Under the pieces are notes generated by a model. It saw only the letters and a list, made by a program, of their open reading frames with translations, made no database searches and had not been told where the DNA came from. Source: Candidatus Acidiferrales bacterium (lineage in GTDB: Bacteria; Acidobacteriota; Terriglobia; Acidiferrales; UBA7541). Taken from it: 64,000 nucleotides of DNA. A program made the translations under genes and the position numbers. The number at the start of each line of letters is the position of its first letter. The first letter of the stretch is position 1. Positions 26,654-35,452 of the stretch are shown one piece after another. Location: NCBI GenBank assembly GCA_030037335.1, contig JASHRN010000171.1, forward strand, positions 1-64,000. The letters run 5' to 3'.

Positions 26654-29316
26654 AGCTGCCCGCCGTCTGGCTTGCGCTCGCGTTCGCGTCAGGAATTCTC
26701 GCGAGCCGCGTTGAAAAGAGCGCCGCCTTCTGGCTCGTCGCCTGCATTCTTGCCATCGCTCTGGGGCTTTCTGTTCTCCGGCTCGACAAGCTGACGAAGA
26801 CCTCCGCTCTGCTGGTTCTGGTGGCATGGTTCGCGCTCGGCGGGCTCGGTGCGAGCCTGGAACGCGCGTACATTCCTCACAATGACGTCACCGCACTGAT
26901 TGCGCATGGCGTGCTCAACGTGCAGGAACCGCTCCGCTGGCAAGGCCGTCTACGCGAAGACCCGGAGCAAACTCCCCTAGGATTGCGCTACGTCATCAAT
27001 CTCCAAAGCGTGGAGGCGGCCGGAAAAACCCTCGCCGTCCATGGCGGCCTCAGGCTGACTTACTATCGCAGCCCCGACGGCACAAATCCTCCGGAATTGC
27101 GCGCTGGCGATATTGTCGAGGCTCTTTGCCGCGCACGCATTCCCCGCAATTACCTTGATCCTGGCGCATTTGATGAACGGGGTTATCTCGCGCGCCAGGG
27201 CATCGAGTTACTCGCCTCCCTTCGCAGCGTCGAGCTGCTGCAGCGCGTGGGAAGTTCGCCTTGGTCCATTGCGGAAAGCTTGGCACGCGCGCGTGGCAAT
27301 CTTCTAAATCGCGTGGACCATCTCTTCGTGGGAAACCCCTCTCGTATTGCCGTTCTCCGCGCGATGCTTCTGGGCGACCGGAACTTCGTCAATTCAGACA
27401 TCGCCGTGGAATTCCAAAAGACTTCCTCTTTTCACGTGCTTGTGCTTGCCGGATTGCACGTTGCGGCTCTGGCGTTCTTCTTTTTCTGGCTTGGTCGAAT
27501 CTTTCGCCTGCCACCAGTGTTTACCACCGTACTGGTGCTGGCTGCGCTCGCGGCGTACGTGGGCGTTGTACAGGACCGCCCGCCCATCCTGCGCGCTGCG
27601 CTCATGACCGGAATCTTCTTGTGCGCGCGCCTTTTCTTCCGCCGCGTCGCTCTGCTGAATACCGTCGCGCTTGCGGCCATCATTCTTCTTGTTGTCCGCC
27701 CGAGCGATTTATTCCAATCGAGTTTCCAACTGTCATTTCTCGCCGCTGCGGTGATCGCCGGAGTGGCCATTCCCTGGATCGACCGCACCAGCACGCCCTA
27801 CCGCCGCGCTCTCGAGCATCTCAGCGACGCCACTCGCGACAGGCTCCATGCGCCTCGCGCCACACAGTTCAGGCTTGATTTGCGCGCGCTTACAAACTTT
27901 CTGGCGTCGAGCCTTCCGAAGCGAGTCGCGCATCACGCCGAGCTCTTTACCGCCATGCCGCTGCGCTTTGGGCTCCGCGTGTGGGAGATTTTCCTGCTTT
28001 CCTTCTGCATTCAACTTGGCATGTCTCCGTTGCTGGCCCTTTATTTCCATCGTGCGAGCATTTCGGGGCCGGTGAGCAATGTCTTCGCTGTCCCGCTGGC
28101 CGGCGTCATCGTACCGCTCGGCTTTCTGACGCTGACGATCAGCTACGCTTCGCCTGTGATTGCCGCGCTGCTTGCAAAATGCGAGAGCGCTCTGGTGGCG
28201 CTATTGCTTGTCGCTATGCGTTGGCTCAGCAGCGCTCCGGGGATTTCCTGGAGAATTCCCCAGCCACCGGCCGCGCTCCTTTTTGCATTTTTTATTGCAC
28301 TGACTTTCTTGGCAGTCATGGCATGGTCAGCGAGCGAGGCTCGCGCCCACCAAAACGCGCGTGTTCCGCAAACGAGTAGTACCGCAATCGCCGAGCACTG
28401 CGTTGTGATCGCCATTTTGATCCTTGCTGCGCTGATAGCCACCCATCCATTCGCGCCCAATCTGAAGCACTCGAAACTCGAAGCAACGGTGCTGGACGTT
28501 GGCCAGGGCGATTCAATCTTTGTCGCTTATCCCGATGGAAAAACGATGTTGATCGACGGAGGCGGCGCGAGCGGCGCTGCGCAAGTTCCCGGATTCCATG
28601 TTGGTTTCGACATTGGCGAGCAGGTAGTCTCACCATACCTCTGGTCCCGCGGAATCAAACGGCTCGACGTCGTGATGCTTACTCACGCACATCACGATCA
28701 TATCGATGGCCTGCACTCCGTCTTGAACAACTTCCATGTCGGCCAACTCTGGGTTGGCCGCGATGAAGATTCGCCTGCTTACCGCCAGCTTCTCGCCGAG
28801 GCTCGCACGCATGGCGTTGCAATTCTCCATGTGTCGCAAGGATATGACTTCAACTGGGATGGAACTCGCGGAGAAATTCTGTGGCCTCGCCCTGAAGACC
28901 CTTCCGCTGAACTTCCGGAACCCGCCAACAATGATTCCGTCGTCTTGCGAATCACAGACGGCCCAATCCACTATCTGTTGACCGGAGACGCCGAACGCCA
29001 AGTCGAAAAAACGCTGCTGGATGACCAGCAGAGCTTACAATCTGATTTTCTTAAAGTGCCTCATCACGGAAGCAAAACCTCTTCGACCGCTGCATTTCTG
29101 GATGCCGTCAAACCGCAGATCGCCGTAATTTCAGTTGGACAGGACAACTCTTACGGTCAGCCAAATCCAGAAACGATCCAGCGGTATATTGCCAGGAATA
29201 TTCCGCTCTTCCAAACAGATCTGAACGGCGCCGTGACCGTCTTGACCGATGGGCGCGCACTATCGGCGCAACCGTTTGTGCCGAATGGAAAAATTGAGAG
29301 TGCAGCCCTTCGATGA
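26650..29316 (+). CDS. comEC: competence DNA-uptake channel ComEC/Rec2
   Basis: 888 residues with the complete three-part ComEC architecture: N-terminal DUF4131-like OB region (about 20-190), the multi-helix Competence domain (about 215-600; FHVLVLAGLHVAALAFFFFW is its start signature) and a C-terminal metallo-beta-lactamase domain with LTHAHHDHIDGLHSV (about 677) and VPHHGSKTSS. It carries transforming single-stranded DNA across the inner membrane, and the C-terminal domain may be the nuclease that degrades the other strand. No other competence genes are in the window. GTG start overlaps the upstream gene. Confidence 0.95.
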   Translation: MKLPAVWLALAFASGILASRVEKSAAFWLVACILAIALGLSVLRLDKLTKTSALLVLVAWFALGGLGASLERAYIPHNDVTALIAHGVLNVQEPLRWQGRLREDPEQTPLGLRYVINLQSVEAAGKTLAVHGGLRLTYYRSPDGTNPPELRAGDIVEALCRARIPRNYLDPGAFDERGYLARQGIELLASLRSVELLQRVGSSPWSIAESLARARGNLLNRVDHLFVGNPSRIAVLRAMLLGDRNFVNSDIAVEFQKTSSFHVLVLAGLHVAALAFFFFWLGRIFRLPPVFTTVLVLAALAAYVGVVQDRPPILRAALMTGIFLCARLFFRRVALLNTVALAAIILLVVRPSDLFQSSFQLSFLAAAVIAGVAIPWIDRTSTPYRRALEHLSDATRDRLHAPRATQFRLDLRALTNFLASSLPKRVAHHAELFTAMPLRFGLRVWEIFLLSFCIQLGMSPLLALYFHRASISGPVSNVFAVPLAGVIVPLGFLTLTISYASPVIAALLAKCESALVALLLVAMRWLSSAPGISWRIPQPPAALLFAFFIALTFLAVMAWSASEARAHQNARVPQTSSTAIAEHCVVIAILILAALIATHPFAPNLKHSKLEATVLDVGQGDSIFVAYPDGKTMLIDGGGASGAAQVPGFHVGFDIGEQVVSPYLWSRGIKRLDVVMLTHAHHDHIDGLHSVLNNFHVGQLWVGRDEDSPAYRQLLAEARTHGVAILHVSQGYDFNWDGTRGEILWPRPEDPSAELPEPANNDSVVLRITDGPIHYLLTGDAERQVEKTLLDDQQSLQSDFLKVPHHGSKTSSTAAFLDAVKPQIAVISVGQDNSYGQPNPETIQRYIARNIPLFQTDLNGAVTVLTDGRALSAQPFVPNGKIESAALR

Positions 29317-29340
29317 TGAGGTCAGGAGCTCTTCGCCGGA

Positions 29341-29613
29341 TTACTCCTCAGGACTTTCGAGTTCTATGCCTTCGCTGCTCCGGAGATACTCGGAAATCAC
29401 TTTGCGCGCTTCATCCGCCCGTGATTCCAGCACAATCACATCGGCATCGTGAAATGCTTCTCCAGATTCTCCCATGGGAAATGGATCCGTGTTCGAAGAA
29501 CCCGGCGATTCGATTCCGGCGCTCTGCAGCAGCCCGCGAATCACCATCGCTTCCGTGGCGGAGCCAGCTGTGTGAATGACTACAATCTTGTCTTTGCTAT
29601 GCCCGCTATCCAC
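29341..29613 (-). CDS. DUF2007-type small protein
   Basis: 90 residues. IVVIHTAGSATEAMVIRGLLQSAGIES followed by DVIVLESRADEARKVISEYL is the pattern of the DUF2007 / putative signal-transducing family, which has a small ferredoxin-like fold and an unproven role. GTG start at 29613 has AAGGA upstream. It converges on comEC, with 24 nt between stops, and is separated by 111 nt from the end of the LPS operon, so it could be its last gene or independent. Confidence 0.8.
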   Translation of the reverse strand: MDSGHSKDKIVVIHTAGSATEAMVIRGLLQSAGIESPGSSNTDPFPMGESGEAFHDADVIVLESRADEARKVISEYLRSSEGIELESPEE

Positions 29614-29724
29614 GCAGCATCCTTGAAAAAGATATCTCGCTCGGTTCGGAGGTGCCGATAGTAATCCAATACCAGCGGTATGACCAGACAGGATTTTCCG
29701 CCTCTAGCCCGCTGCGTACAGAAT

Positions 29725-30273
29725 TTACGGAAGCCACCGCATTCTGATCCAAAGGAGCGCGATCCCTACGGCAAACCCTATCGCAGCTTGATACTCACGG
29801 TTTCGTCGATAGAGGTCTGCAGAAAACCGTTCCGCACCAAGCGATTCGAATTTTCGAACTCGCGGCCAGAAGAGAGGAACATCTGTCGCATATTTCTTGA
29901 AGCTCTCGCCGTAATGTGCCTGAAGTTCGGCTTCTTCACGCCGCATCACCGCTGGATAAAACACGGCGAGATACGCCGCAACCACGATCGCGGCCCAAAT
30001 CGACGCGCTTGCTACAACAAGTCCAGCGGCAAGAATCACGCTCCCAAAATAGAGAGGATTCCGCATATATGCGTAAGGTCCGCCGACGGCAAGGGCCTGA
30101 TGTTTTCGTAAGTGCCCAGCCGCCCAGGCTCGAATGATCAGTCCCAGCACCCCTATTCCGGCCCCGATGATCAGCGACCGAGGTGTGGGACGCGCCAGCG
30201 CAAGGTAGACAAGCGCGACCGGATAGCCGATGCGCACGCGCCAGCGAATCCAGAAGCTTGTCGCCTCAGCCAC
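29725..30273 (-). CDS. isoprenylcysteine carboxyl methyltransferase-like membrane protein
   Basis: 182 residues, about four or five helices. The C-terminal signature GPYAYMRNPLYFGSVILAAGL followed by RREEAELQAHYGESFKKY is that of the ICMT/PEMT-like membrane methyltransferases that use SAM to methylate lipids or membrane-bound substrates. The substrate here is unknown; being last in an LPS core operon it may act on a lipid, but that is only context. Its GTG start overlaps the waaC TAG stop by one base (TAGTG), indicating translational coupling. Confidence 0.85.
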   Translation of the reverse strand: MAEATSFWIRWRVRIGYPVALVYLALARPTPRSLIIGAGIGVLGLIIRAWAAGHLRKHQALAVGGPYAYMRNPLYFGSVILAAGLVVASASIWAAIVVAAYLAVFYPAVMRREEAELQAHYGESFKKYATDVPLFWPRVRKFESLGAERFSADLYRRNREYQAAIGFAVGIALLWIRMRWLP

Positions 30274-31292
30274 TATGGCGTCCTCAGCCGTCGCTCGACA
30301 GCATCGAGCACATCCTCAACGCTAATGGCCAGCATCCCCGGAGACACAACCTTGCTATGACGATATGTAGTTTCTTCAGGCCGCGCTTTCCGCACGACGA
30401 TGTCGCCAGCCGAGAAAGGGCCATTTCGTGCCGGATCAGTCGGCCCATAGAGTCCCACCACTGGAATGCCCAGCGCCGACGCAAGGTGCAGCGGTCCTGT
30501 GTCGCCCGCAACCATCAGACTGGCGCCGCGCAAAAGTGCTATCAACTGCTTCAGATTGAACATTTCGACGATTGGTGCCGGGTCGCCAGCGCTCCGGCAA
30601 ACTCTTTCCGCTAATTCCTCTTCTCCGGGCCCAAAACTCACTATCCCTTGCCATCCGTATTTTTTCGTCAGCTCCCGATGCAACTCTCCGTAGCGCTCCG
30701 CGGGCCAGCATTTCGCGCCCCATCCGCCGCCGGGCGAAAGCACGAAATACTTCTCAACATTTTTCGCCGCCAAAATCCGTTTCACTTCTTCCGTTTCTCG
30801 AGCCGCTCCAGGAAGGGGAAAACGAATCTGGCCTTCGCGCGCCCCGGCCGCCCGCGCAAGCTCCAGGTTGTGCTCAATTTTGTGCGTACTGTGCGGATGA
30901 ATCGTTGTGGTATAGAAAAGTGCTGCTCCGCTTTCTCGCGAATACTGCGAATCGAAACCCAGCCGCTTTGGCGCGCCAGAAATCCATCCAAGAATCGCCG
31001 AGCGATAAAGCGATTGGAAATCGATCGCAATCGTGTAGTTTGCGGCTCTCAATCGGCGCACACACTCAAGTACATTTCGCCATGAGCCGCGGTTGATTGT
31101 GACCACGTGATCGATGCAGGGATTTTCGTCGAGGATTGCCGCCCACTTCTCGTCGACCAGCCAGTCAATCCTGGCCCGGGGAAACGCTTCCTGCAGAGTG
31201 CAAACCGCCGGAAGGGTATGAACAATGTCTCCGAGGGCTCCCATGCGAAGAATGAGAAAACGCTGGTCATCCATTTCGGGCATTTCTGGCAT
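30273..31292 (-). CDS. waaC: lipopolysaccharide heptosyltransferase I (GT9)
   Basis: Up to 339 residues. The GT9 N-terminus FLILRMGALGDIVHTLPAVC and the donor-binding motif MVAGDTGPLHLASALGIPVVGLYGPTDP are clear; GGGWGAKCWPAERY also fits. It adds the first heptose to Kdo2-lipid A at the cytoplasmic face. Three in-frame ATGs at 31292, 31283 and 31274 arise from a 9-bp tandem repeat that also encodes the end of the preceding gene; only the one at 31274 follows without repeat-encoded residues and none has a clear ribosome site. Fits the neighbouring waaF, gmhB and hldE genes. Confidence 0.9.
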   Translation of the reverse strand: MPEMPEMDDQRFLILRMGALGDIVHTLPAVCTLQEAFPRARIDWLVDEKWAAILDENPCIDHVVTINRGSWRNVLECVRRLRAANYTIAIDFQSLYRSAILGWISGAPKRLGFDSQYSRESGAALFYTTTIHPHSTHKIEHNLELARAAGAREGQIRFPLPGAARETEEVKRILAAKNVEKYFVLSPGGGWGAKCWPAERYGELHRELTKKYGWQGIVSFGPGEEELAERVCRSAGDPAPIVEMFNLKQLIALLRGASLMVAGDTGPLHLASALGIPVVGLYGPTDPARNGPFSAGDIVVRKARPEETTYRHSKVVSPGMLAISVEDVLDAVERRLRTP

Positions 31293-31791
31293 TTCGGGCG
31301 TTTCGGGGATTTTGGGAATGCCGAATGTGTTCGATAAGGTCTCGCGTCGAATGTTTCTTTTCGTCGCCTACAATGGCGATGCGGATACCCAGCCGCTCCG
31401 ATTCATCCCGCTCGGGCACGCTCTCCGGCGTGTAATCAGTTCCTTTCGCATGAACATCCGGATGCAACTCACGCAAAAGCGGACGAACATCCTCCTCGTC
31501 AAAAACCACAACAAAATCCACCGTCTTGAGCGCGGCAACCAATTCGGCACGATCCGATTGCGCCAAAATCGGCCGTCCCGATGCTTTCAGCTTTCGCACA
31601 CTTGAATCCGAGTTCACCGCAACGACCAGCAAATCACCCTCGTTGCGCGCCGCTTGCAAATATCTCACGTGCCCCGCGTGCAAAACATCGAAACATCCAT
31701 TCGCCAGGACTACGGTTTTCCCCGCCTTGCGCGCGTCGCCGAGCCGCCTCACAAGGCTCGCTCTATCCAAAATTTTCGTCCGCGTGTTCAC
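31267..31791 (-). CDS. rfaE2: ADP-heptose synthase, nucleotidyltransferase part (HldE C-domain / RfaE2)
   Basis: 174 residues. The cytidylyltransferase fold signature ANGCFDVLHAGHVRYLQAAR has the HxGH-type motif; VNSDSSVRKLKASGRPI and TDYTPESVPE follow as in RfaE2. It forms ADP-heptose from heptose-1-phosphate and ATP. In E. coli this domain is fused to the kinase; here kinase and nucleotidyltransferase are separate genes overlapping by 4 nt. The last 12 or so residues (NPRNARNARNARNG) come from a 9-bp tandem repeat and look like an added tail. Also overlaps the waaC start. Confidence 0.92.
   Translation of the reverse strand: MNTRTKILDRASLVRRLGDARKAGKTVVLANGCFDVLHAGHVRYLQAARNEGDLLVVAVNSDSSVRKLKASGRPILAQSDRAELVAALKTVDFVVVFDEEDVRPLLRELHPDVHAKGTDYTPESVPERDESERLGIRIAIVGDEKKHSTRDLIEHIRHSQNPRNARNARNARNG
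31276..31311 (-). repeat. 9-bp tandem repeat at the rfaE2/waaC junction
   Basis: Four consecutive 9-nt units on the minus strand (AATCCCCGA, AACGCCCGA, AATGCCAGA, AATGCCCGA) followed by a partial fifth, AATGG. In the rfaE2 frame each unit reads Asn-Pro/Ala-Arg; in the waaC frame the last units read Met-Pro-Glu. The unit length keeps both frames open at any copy number. Confidence 0.9.
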
Positions 31792-32825
31792 CGCGCACCA
31801 CTGGCTTCGCTGCGAATCGCTGCTTCAAGCTCCGCACGCGAAACTGTCGCCGTGCCTCGCTTCATGACCACAATCCCGCCGCCATAGTTTGCCAAATGCG
31901 CAGCCTCGACAAACGAAGCGCCTGCCGCCAACGCCAGCGTAAAAATGGCAATCACGGTGTCTCCTGCGCCCGTCACGTCCACAGCATCATCCGCGCCGTA
32001 AATTGGGATTTTATAGGGAGGTTTCCCTCGTTCAAACAGAACCATTCCGTCTTTGCCGCGAGTCACGAGCAGCGCCTGCAATTTCATCGCACGCAACGTG
32101 CGCAATCCGAATTCCTCGAGCCGCTTTTCATCTTTGCCGATTCGCACGCCATACAGAGCCTCCAGCTCCGGCTCGTTGGGCGTAGCCGCCGTAAATGAGG
32201 CCGCCCGATAATCCAGCAGCCGATAGCGTGAATCGAGCGTCGCGAATCTGGCTTTGACTCCTTTCAAAAGTTCGGGCGTGATTGAGCCAGCATGATAATC
32301 CGAGATGAGCGCGCCGTCGCATTTCGCAGCGCATCGAACGATTTTCTTGCGGAGCTTTGCCTGCACGCTCTTCGCCAGCGCCCCTCCCCCTTCGCGATCC
32401 ACTCTCAAAACTTGCTGTCTTCCGGTGTGTGACCATCGCGCGACAAATCGTGTTTTTGTCGTCGTGCTTGCCCCGCGCACTCGCAATATTCCGGAAACAT
32501 CCACTCCTTTGCCGCGAAAGTGCCCGATCAGCGCATCCGCGGCCGCGTCATCGCCAACGGCGCCTACTGGCAAAACACGCGCGCCAAGGGCAAGCAGATT
32601 ATTTGCTGCATTTGCAGCTCCCCCCGGGAAAAACTCTGTCGCTTGATGACGCAAGATAAGCACCGGAGCCTCGCGGGAAATACGCGAAATTTCCCCGGTG
32701 ACGTACTCATCCGCAATGAAATCCCCGATTACCGCAATCGTCTGCCGGGGAAAAGATGCAGTGATCTCCAACAGGCGTGAGAGGTCTACCGCGCCGCGCC
32801 GCTGCTCCGCTGACTTGCTTTTCAT
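31788..32825 (-). CDS. rfaE1: heptose-7-phosphate kinase (HldE N-domain / RfaE1)
   Basis: 345 residues from ATG 32825, chosen because it forms the ATGA overlap with the gmhB stop seen throughout this operon; a start 24 nt upstream is possible. PfkB/ribokinase fold with FFPGGAANAANNLLALGARV and the ATP/anion-hole motif DDAVDVTGAGDTVIAIF containing the catalytic Asp. It phosphorylates D-glycero-beta-D-manno-heptose-7-phosphate at C1 in ADP-heptose synthesis. The next genes give the nucleotidyltransferase and heptosyltransferase. Confidence 0.93.
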   Translation of the reverse strand: MKSKSAEQRRGAVDLSRLLEITASFPRQTIAVIGDFIADEYVTGEISRISREAPVLILRHQATEFFPGGAANAANNLLALGARVLPVGAVGDDAAADALIGHFRGKGVDVSGILRVRGASTTTKTRFVARWSHTGRQQVLRVDREGGGALAKSVQAKLRKKIVRCAAKCDGALISDYHAGSITPELLKGVKARFATLDSRYRLLDYRAASFTAATPNEPELEALYGVRIGKDEKRLEEFGLRTLRAMKLQALLVTRGKDGMVLFERGKPPYKIPIYGADDAVDVTGAGDTVIAIFTLALAAGASFVEAAHLANYGGGIVVMKRGTATVSRAELEAAIRSEASGAR

Positions 32826-33397
32826 TGCCGCGTCTTTGCTGCACTGCAAATCAAATCGACGGCCTCTTCGAGATTCTCAACCACGTGATCGGGCTGACGC
32901 GGCCATTTATCCCTGTTCCACTCGTACTCTCCGCGGCCATATCCTGAGAGCACCAGAATCCCGCGGCATCCCACCGCGTGCGCCATGGAAATATCGTCGT
33001 AGCGGTCACTCACAAGCACCGAATGCTCGAGATCGAGATTGTGCTCCGTGGCCGCTCGTTTCACCATTCCAGGCAGCGGCTTACGGCAGTCGCAGTTGTG
33101 GTCCAGGACGTGTGGGCAATAATAAATTCCATCAACATGCGCGCCTGCCTCTGCCAGTTGCTTCTCCATTTTCGAGTGAATTTCATGAACCAGCGATTCC
33201 GGGAAAAATCCGCGTGCCGCGCCGGACTGATTCGTGACCACAATCACTGCGAATCCGGCATCGTTCAGGCGGCGGATCGCCGCACCGGCATATGGGAAAA
33301 TTGAGAAACGGCTGAGATGATTCGCATAACCCATTTCTTCTGAAATTGTTCCATCCCGATCGAGGAACACTGCTGGTCTCTTGGCGCGATCAGGCAT
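32822..33397 (-). CDS. gmhB: heptose-1,7-bisphosphate 7-phosphatase
   Basis: 191 residues from ATG 33397, which has AGGAGAAGT directly upstream; the upstream extension is Arg-rich and unlike the family. HAD-superfamily motifs: AVFLDRDGT (nucleophile D13 and D15), VVTNQSGAARGFF and VLVSDRYDDISMA; the zinc loop CPHVLDHNCDCRKP is typical of GmhB. It removes the 7-phosphate before nucleotidyl transfer in ADP-heptose synthesis. It overlaps waaF by 8 nt and rfaE1 by 4 nt. Confidence 0.93.
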   Translation of the reverse strand: MPDRAKRPAVFLDRDGTISEEMGYANHLSRFSIFPYAGAAIRRLNDAGFAVIVVTNQSGAARGFFPESLVHEIHSKMEKQLAEAGAHVDGIYYCPHVLDHNCDCRKPLPGMVKRAATEHNLDLEHSVLVSDRYDDISMAHAVGCRGILVLSGYGRGEYEWNRDKWPRQPDHVVENLEEAVDLICSAAKTRQ

Positions 33398-34424
33398 ACT
33401 TCTCCTGCTGCAGCCACCGCGCCGCCGCATCTCTCACATCCTTCACCGGAACCCGCTCCATGCATCGATGGTCAATCGGACATTCGCGCAGAAAACACGG
33501 GCTGCACGCCACCTTGTGCTGAATGATGGCCCGATGTGCCGTCATGGGAGCCGTCCCCTCCGGATCCGTGGACCCAAACACTGCCACCACAGGCACACCG
33601 ACAGCAGCCGCAACATGCATCGCTCCTGAATCATTCCCCACCAAGAGATCGCATCGCGAAAAAAGCGCGGGAAGCTCGCCGGCCGAAGTCTGCCCTGCAA
33701 GACTCATAGCCCGATGACGCATGCTTTTTGTGATTTGGCGGCAGATTTCAATTTCCGAATTCGAACCGAAAAATACCACATCCGCGCCAAAATCATCAAC
33801 GAGCCCATCGGCCACAGCAGCGAATCTCTCAGCCGGCCAGCACTTCGCCGAACCGTAAGCTGCGCCCGGCGCGACTGCGACGCGCTTCTTTCCCGCGAGC
33901 AGCCCTGCATCTCGCAAACGCGTCTCCGCAGCTTGAGAAGCCTCGACGCCCAGTCGAAGCGAGATCTGCTCAACTTTTGGAATGCTTTCCAGCCATCCCG
34001 CGCGCTGCAACAATGCTAGGTAATAATAGGTTTCGTGCGCCGAAATTTCGCCGCGCTTCGGCACAGCGATCGCTTTAGTCAACAAAATGCTCCGCCCATT
34101 TCGCGCGTACCCGATACGCTGCGGAATTTTCGCTCGCCATGCCAGCCACGCTGCCGAGAACGCATTCTGCAGCAGCACCGCACAGTCGAATTTTTCTGCA
34201 CGCAGACTTTCCGTCGCCTGCTCGATCGCAATCGGATTCCCCGAACGCGCTGTAAGCGCGACGACGCGATCCGCAAAATCCTGCCCGCTGTACATTGCCG
34301 CGACCCACGGGCGCGCCAAAATTGTAATTTCAGCTTCCGGCCATCGCTGGCGAATTGCTCGCAGCGCAGGAATTGACATGATCGCATCGCCGATCCAGTT
34401 CGTCGCGCGAACAAGAATCTTCAT
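33390..34424 (-). CDS. waaF: lipopolysaccharide heptosyltransferase II (GT9)
   Basis: 344 residues. ILVRATNWIGDAIMSIPALRAIRQ at the N-terminus and LLVGNDSGAMHVAAAVGVPVVAVFGSTDP near the C-terminus are the WaaF signatures; GAAYGSAKCWPAERF lies between. The last 40 residues have a cysteine-containing CSPCFLRECPIDHRCMERV segment that is typical of WaaF. It adds the second heptose to the inner core. ATG overlaps the lpxK stop by 4 nt. Confidence 0.94.
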   Translation of the reverse strand: MKILVRATNWIGDAIMSIPALRAIRQRWPEAEITILARPWVAAMYSGQDFADRVVALTARSGNPIAIEQATESLRAEKFDCAVLLQNAFSAAWLAWRAKIPQRIGYARNGRSILLTKAIAVPKRGEISAHETYYYLALLQRAGWLESIPKVEQISLRLGVEASQAAETRLRDAGLLAGKKRVAVAPGAAYGSAKCWPAERFAAVADGLVDDFGADVVFFGSNSEIEICRQITKSMRHRAMSLAGQTSAGELPALFSRCDLLVGNDSGAMHVAAAVGVPVVAVFGSTDPEGTAPMTAHRAIIQHKVACSPCFLRECPIDHRCMERVPVKDVRDAAARWLQQEKYA

Positions 34425-35452
34425 CCTCTTCGCTCTTCCCTCTTGCCTTCAATTCGCTTCAAGATACTCTGCCACAAACCCTCTTCGTCGTTGAATTGCA
34501 TTCCGATGCGGCAGAAATACAGCGGCAGCCCGATCGCTACACCCGCCGGCAAATCATAAATATCTTTTTCAGTGCAAATCAACGAATCTGCGCCCGCCTT
34601 ACGCGCGGCCATCTCCAGAGAGATGAGATCCTGCGCCGTGTACCAATGATGGTCACGAAAACTCCTGTGGCCCGCAACTTCAATGCGCCATCTTTTAAGA
34701 TCAGCCAGGAATGCCGAAGGGTTGCCGATCCCGCAAAATGCGAAAAATCTGCGCTCATCCGCGTCTGCTTTCTGTGCGTCCGTGCTGCCCCATAATTTTA
34801 AATCCCGCAATTTCGTCTGCGAAGAGAAAATGGGCGCAGGCGTGTGTCGGCGAATGATGCTTTCGATTGCCGGAGCGCGCTCGGCGACTCGATGAATCAC
34901 CACAATATCCGCCCGTCGCAATCCTGAAAGAGGTTCGCGGAGCCTGCCCGCCGACAGAACATGCCCGCCGCCGAATGGCTGCATGCCATCAATCATTACG
35001 ATGTTCACATCACGCGCAAGCTGAAGGTGCTGAAATCCGTCGTCCAAAACAAAACACTGAACGCCGCGCGTTTCGAGTTGCTTCCCTGCGCGAAAGCGAT
35101 TTGCGTCGATCCCGTACTCTGCATTCGCGCCGAGCCTTCCACGAATCAGCTCCATCTCATCGTTGAACCTGGGCACGGCTTCATTATCTAAACTGGCACG
35201 ATTCTGTGGCAGCGGCCTGTATCCCCGTGAAAGGATCCCCACTTTTTCTCCGCTCTTCACAAAACGTTGCGCAAGCCAGATGACCATCGGCGTTTTTCCT
35301 GTCCCGCCGGTCGTGAGGTTGCCAACGCTCACCACAACGCCATTCAAGCGTTTCTGCCGGAGTATCCCTGCCCGATAGCTCCATGACCGAATTCGCGCCC
35401 CTGCGCAGTAAAGAATCGACGCCGGCCACAGCAGCGACCCGGCGAATTTCAC
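34421..35452 (-). CDS. lpxK: tetraacyldisaccharide 4'-kinase
   Basis: 343 residues. The P-loop region reads VVVSVGNLTTGGTGKTPMVIWLAQ, which is specific to LpxK, and LDDGFQHLQLARDVNIVMID contains the catalytic-region DDGFQ motif. An N-terminal hydrophobic helix anchors it to the inner membrane. It phosphorylates lipid A at the 4' position, just before the Kdo transfer by the upstream waaA product. Overlaps both neighbours by 4 nt (ATGA). Confidence 0.95.
   Translation of the reverse strand: MKFAGSLLWPASILYCAGARIRSWSYRAGILRQKRLNGVVVSVGNLTTGGTGKTPMVIWLAQRFVKSGEKVGILSRGYRPLPQNRASLDNEAVPRFNDEMELIRGRLGANAEYGIDANRFRAGKQLETRGVQCFVLDDGFQHLQLARDVNIVMIDGMQPFGGGHVLSAGRLREPLSGLRRADIVVIHRVAERAPAIESIIRRHTPAPIFSSQTKLRDLKLWGSTDAQKADADERRFFAFCGIGNPSAFLADLKRWRIEVAGHRSFRDHHWYTAQDLISLEMAARKAGADSLICTEKDIYDLPAGVAIGLPLYFCRIGMQFNDEEGLWQSILKRIEGKREERRG

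Noticed and set aside
32826-32849. Upstream start for the heptose kinase
   Set aside because: ATG 32825 forms the 4-nt ATGA overlap found between other genes of this operon; the upstream codon would give an unusual MQCSKDAA extension.
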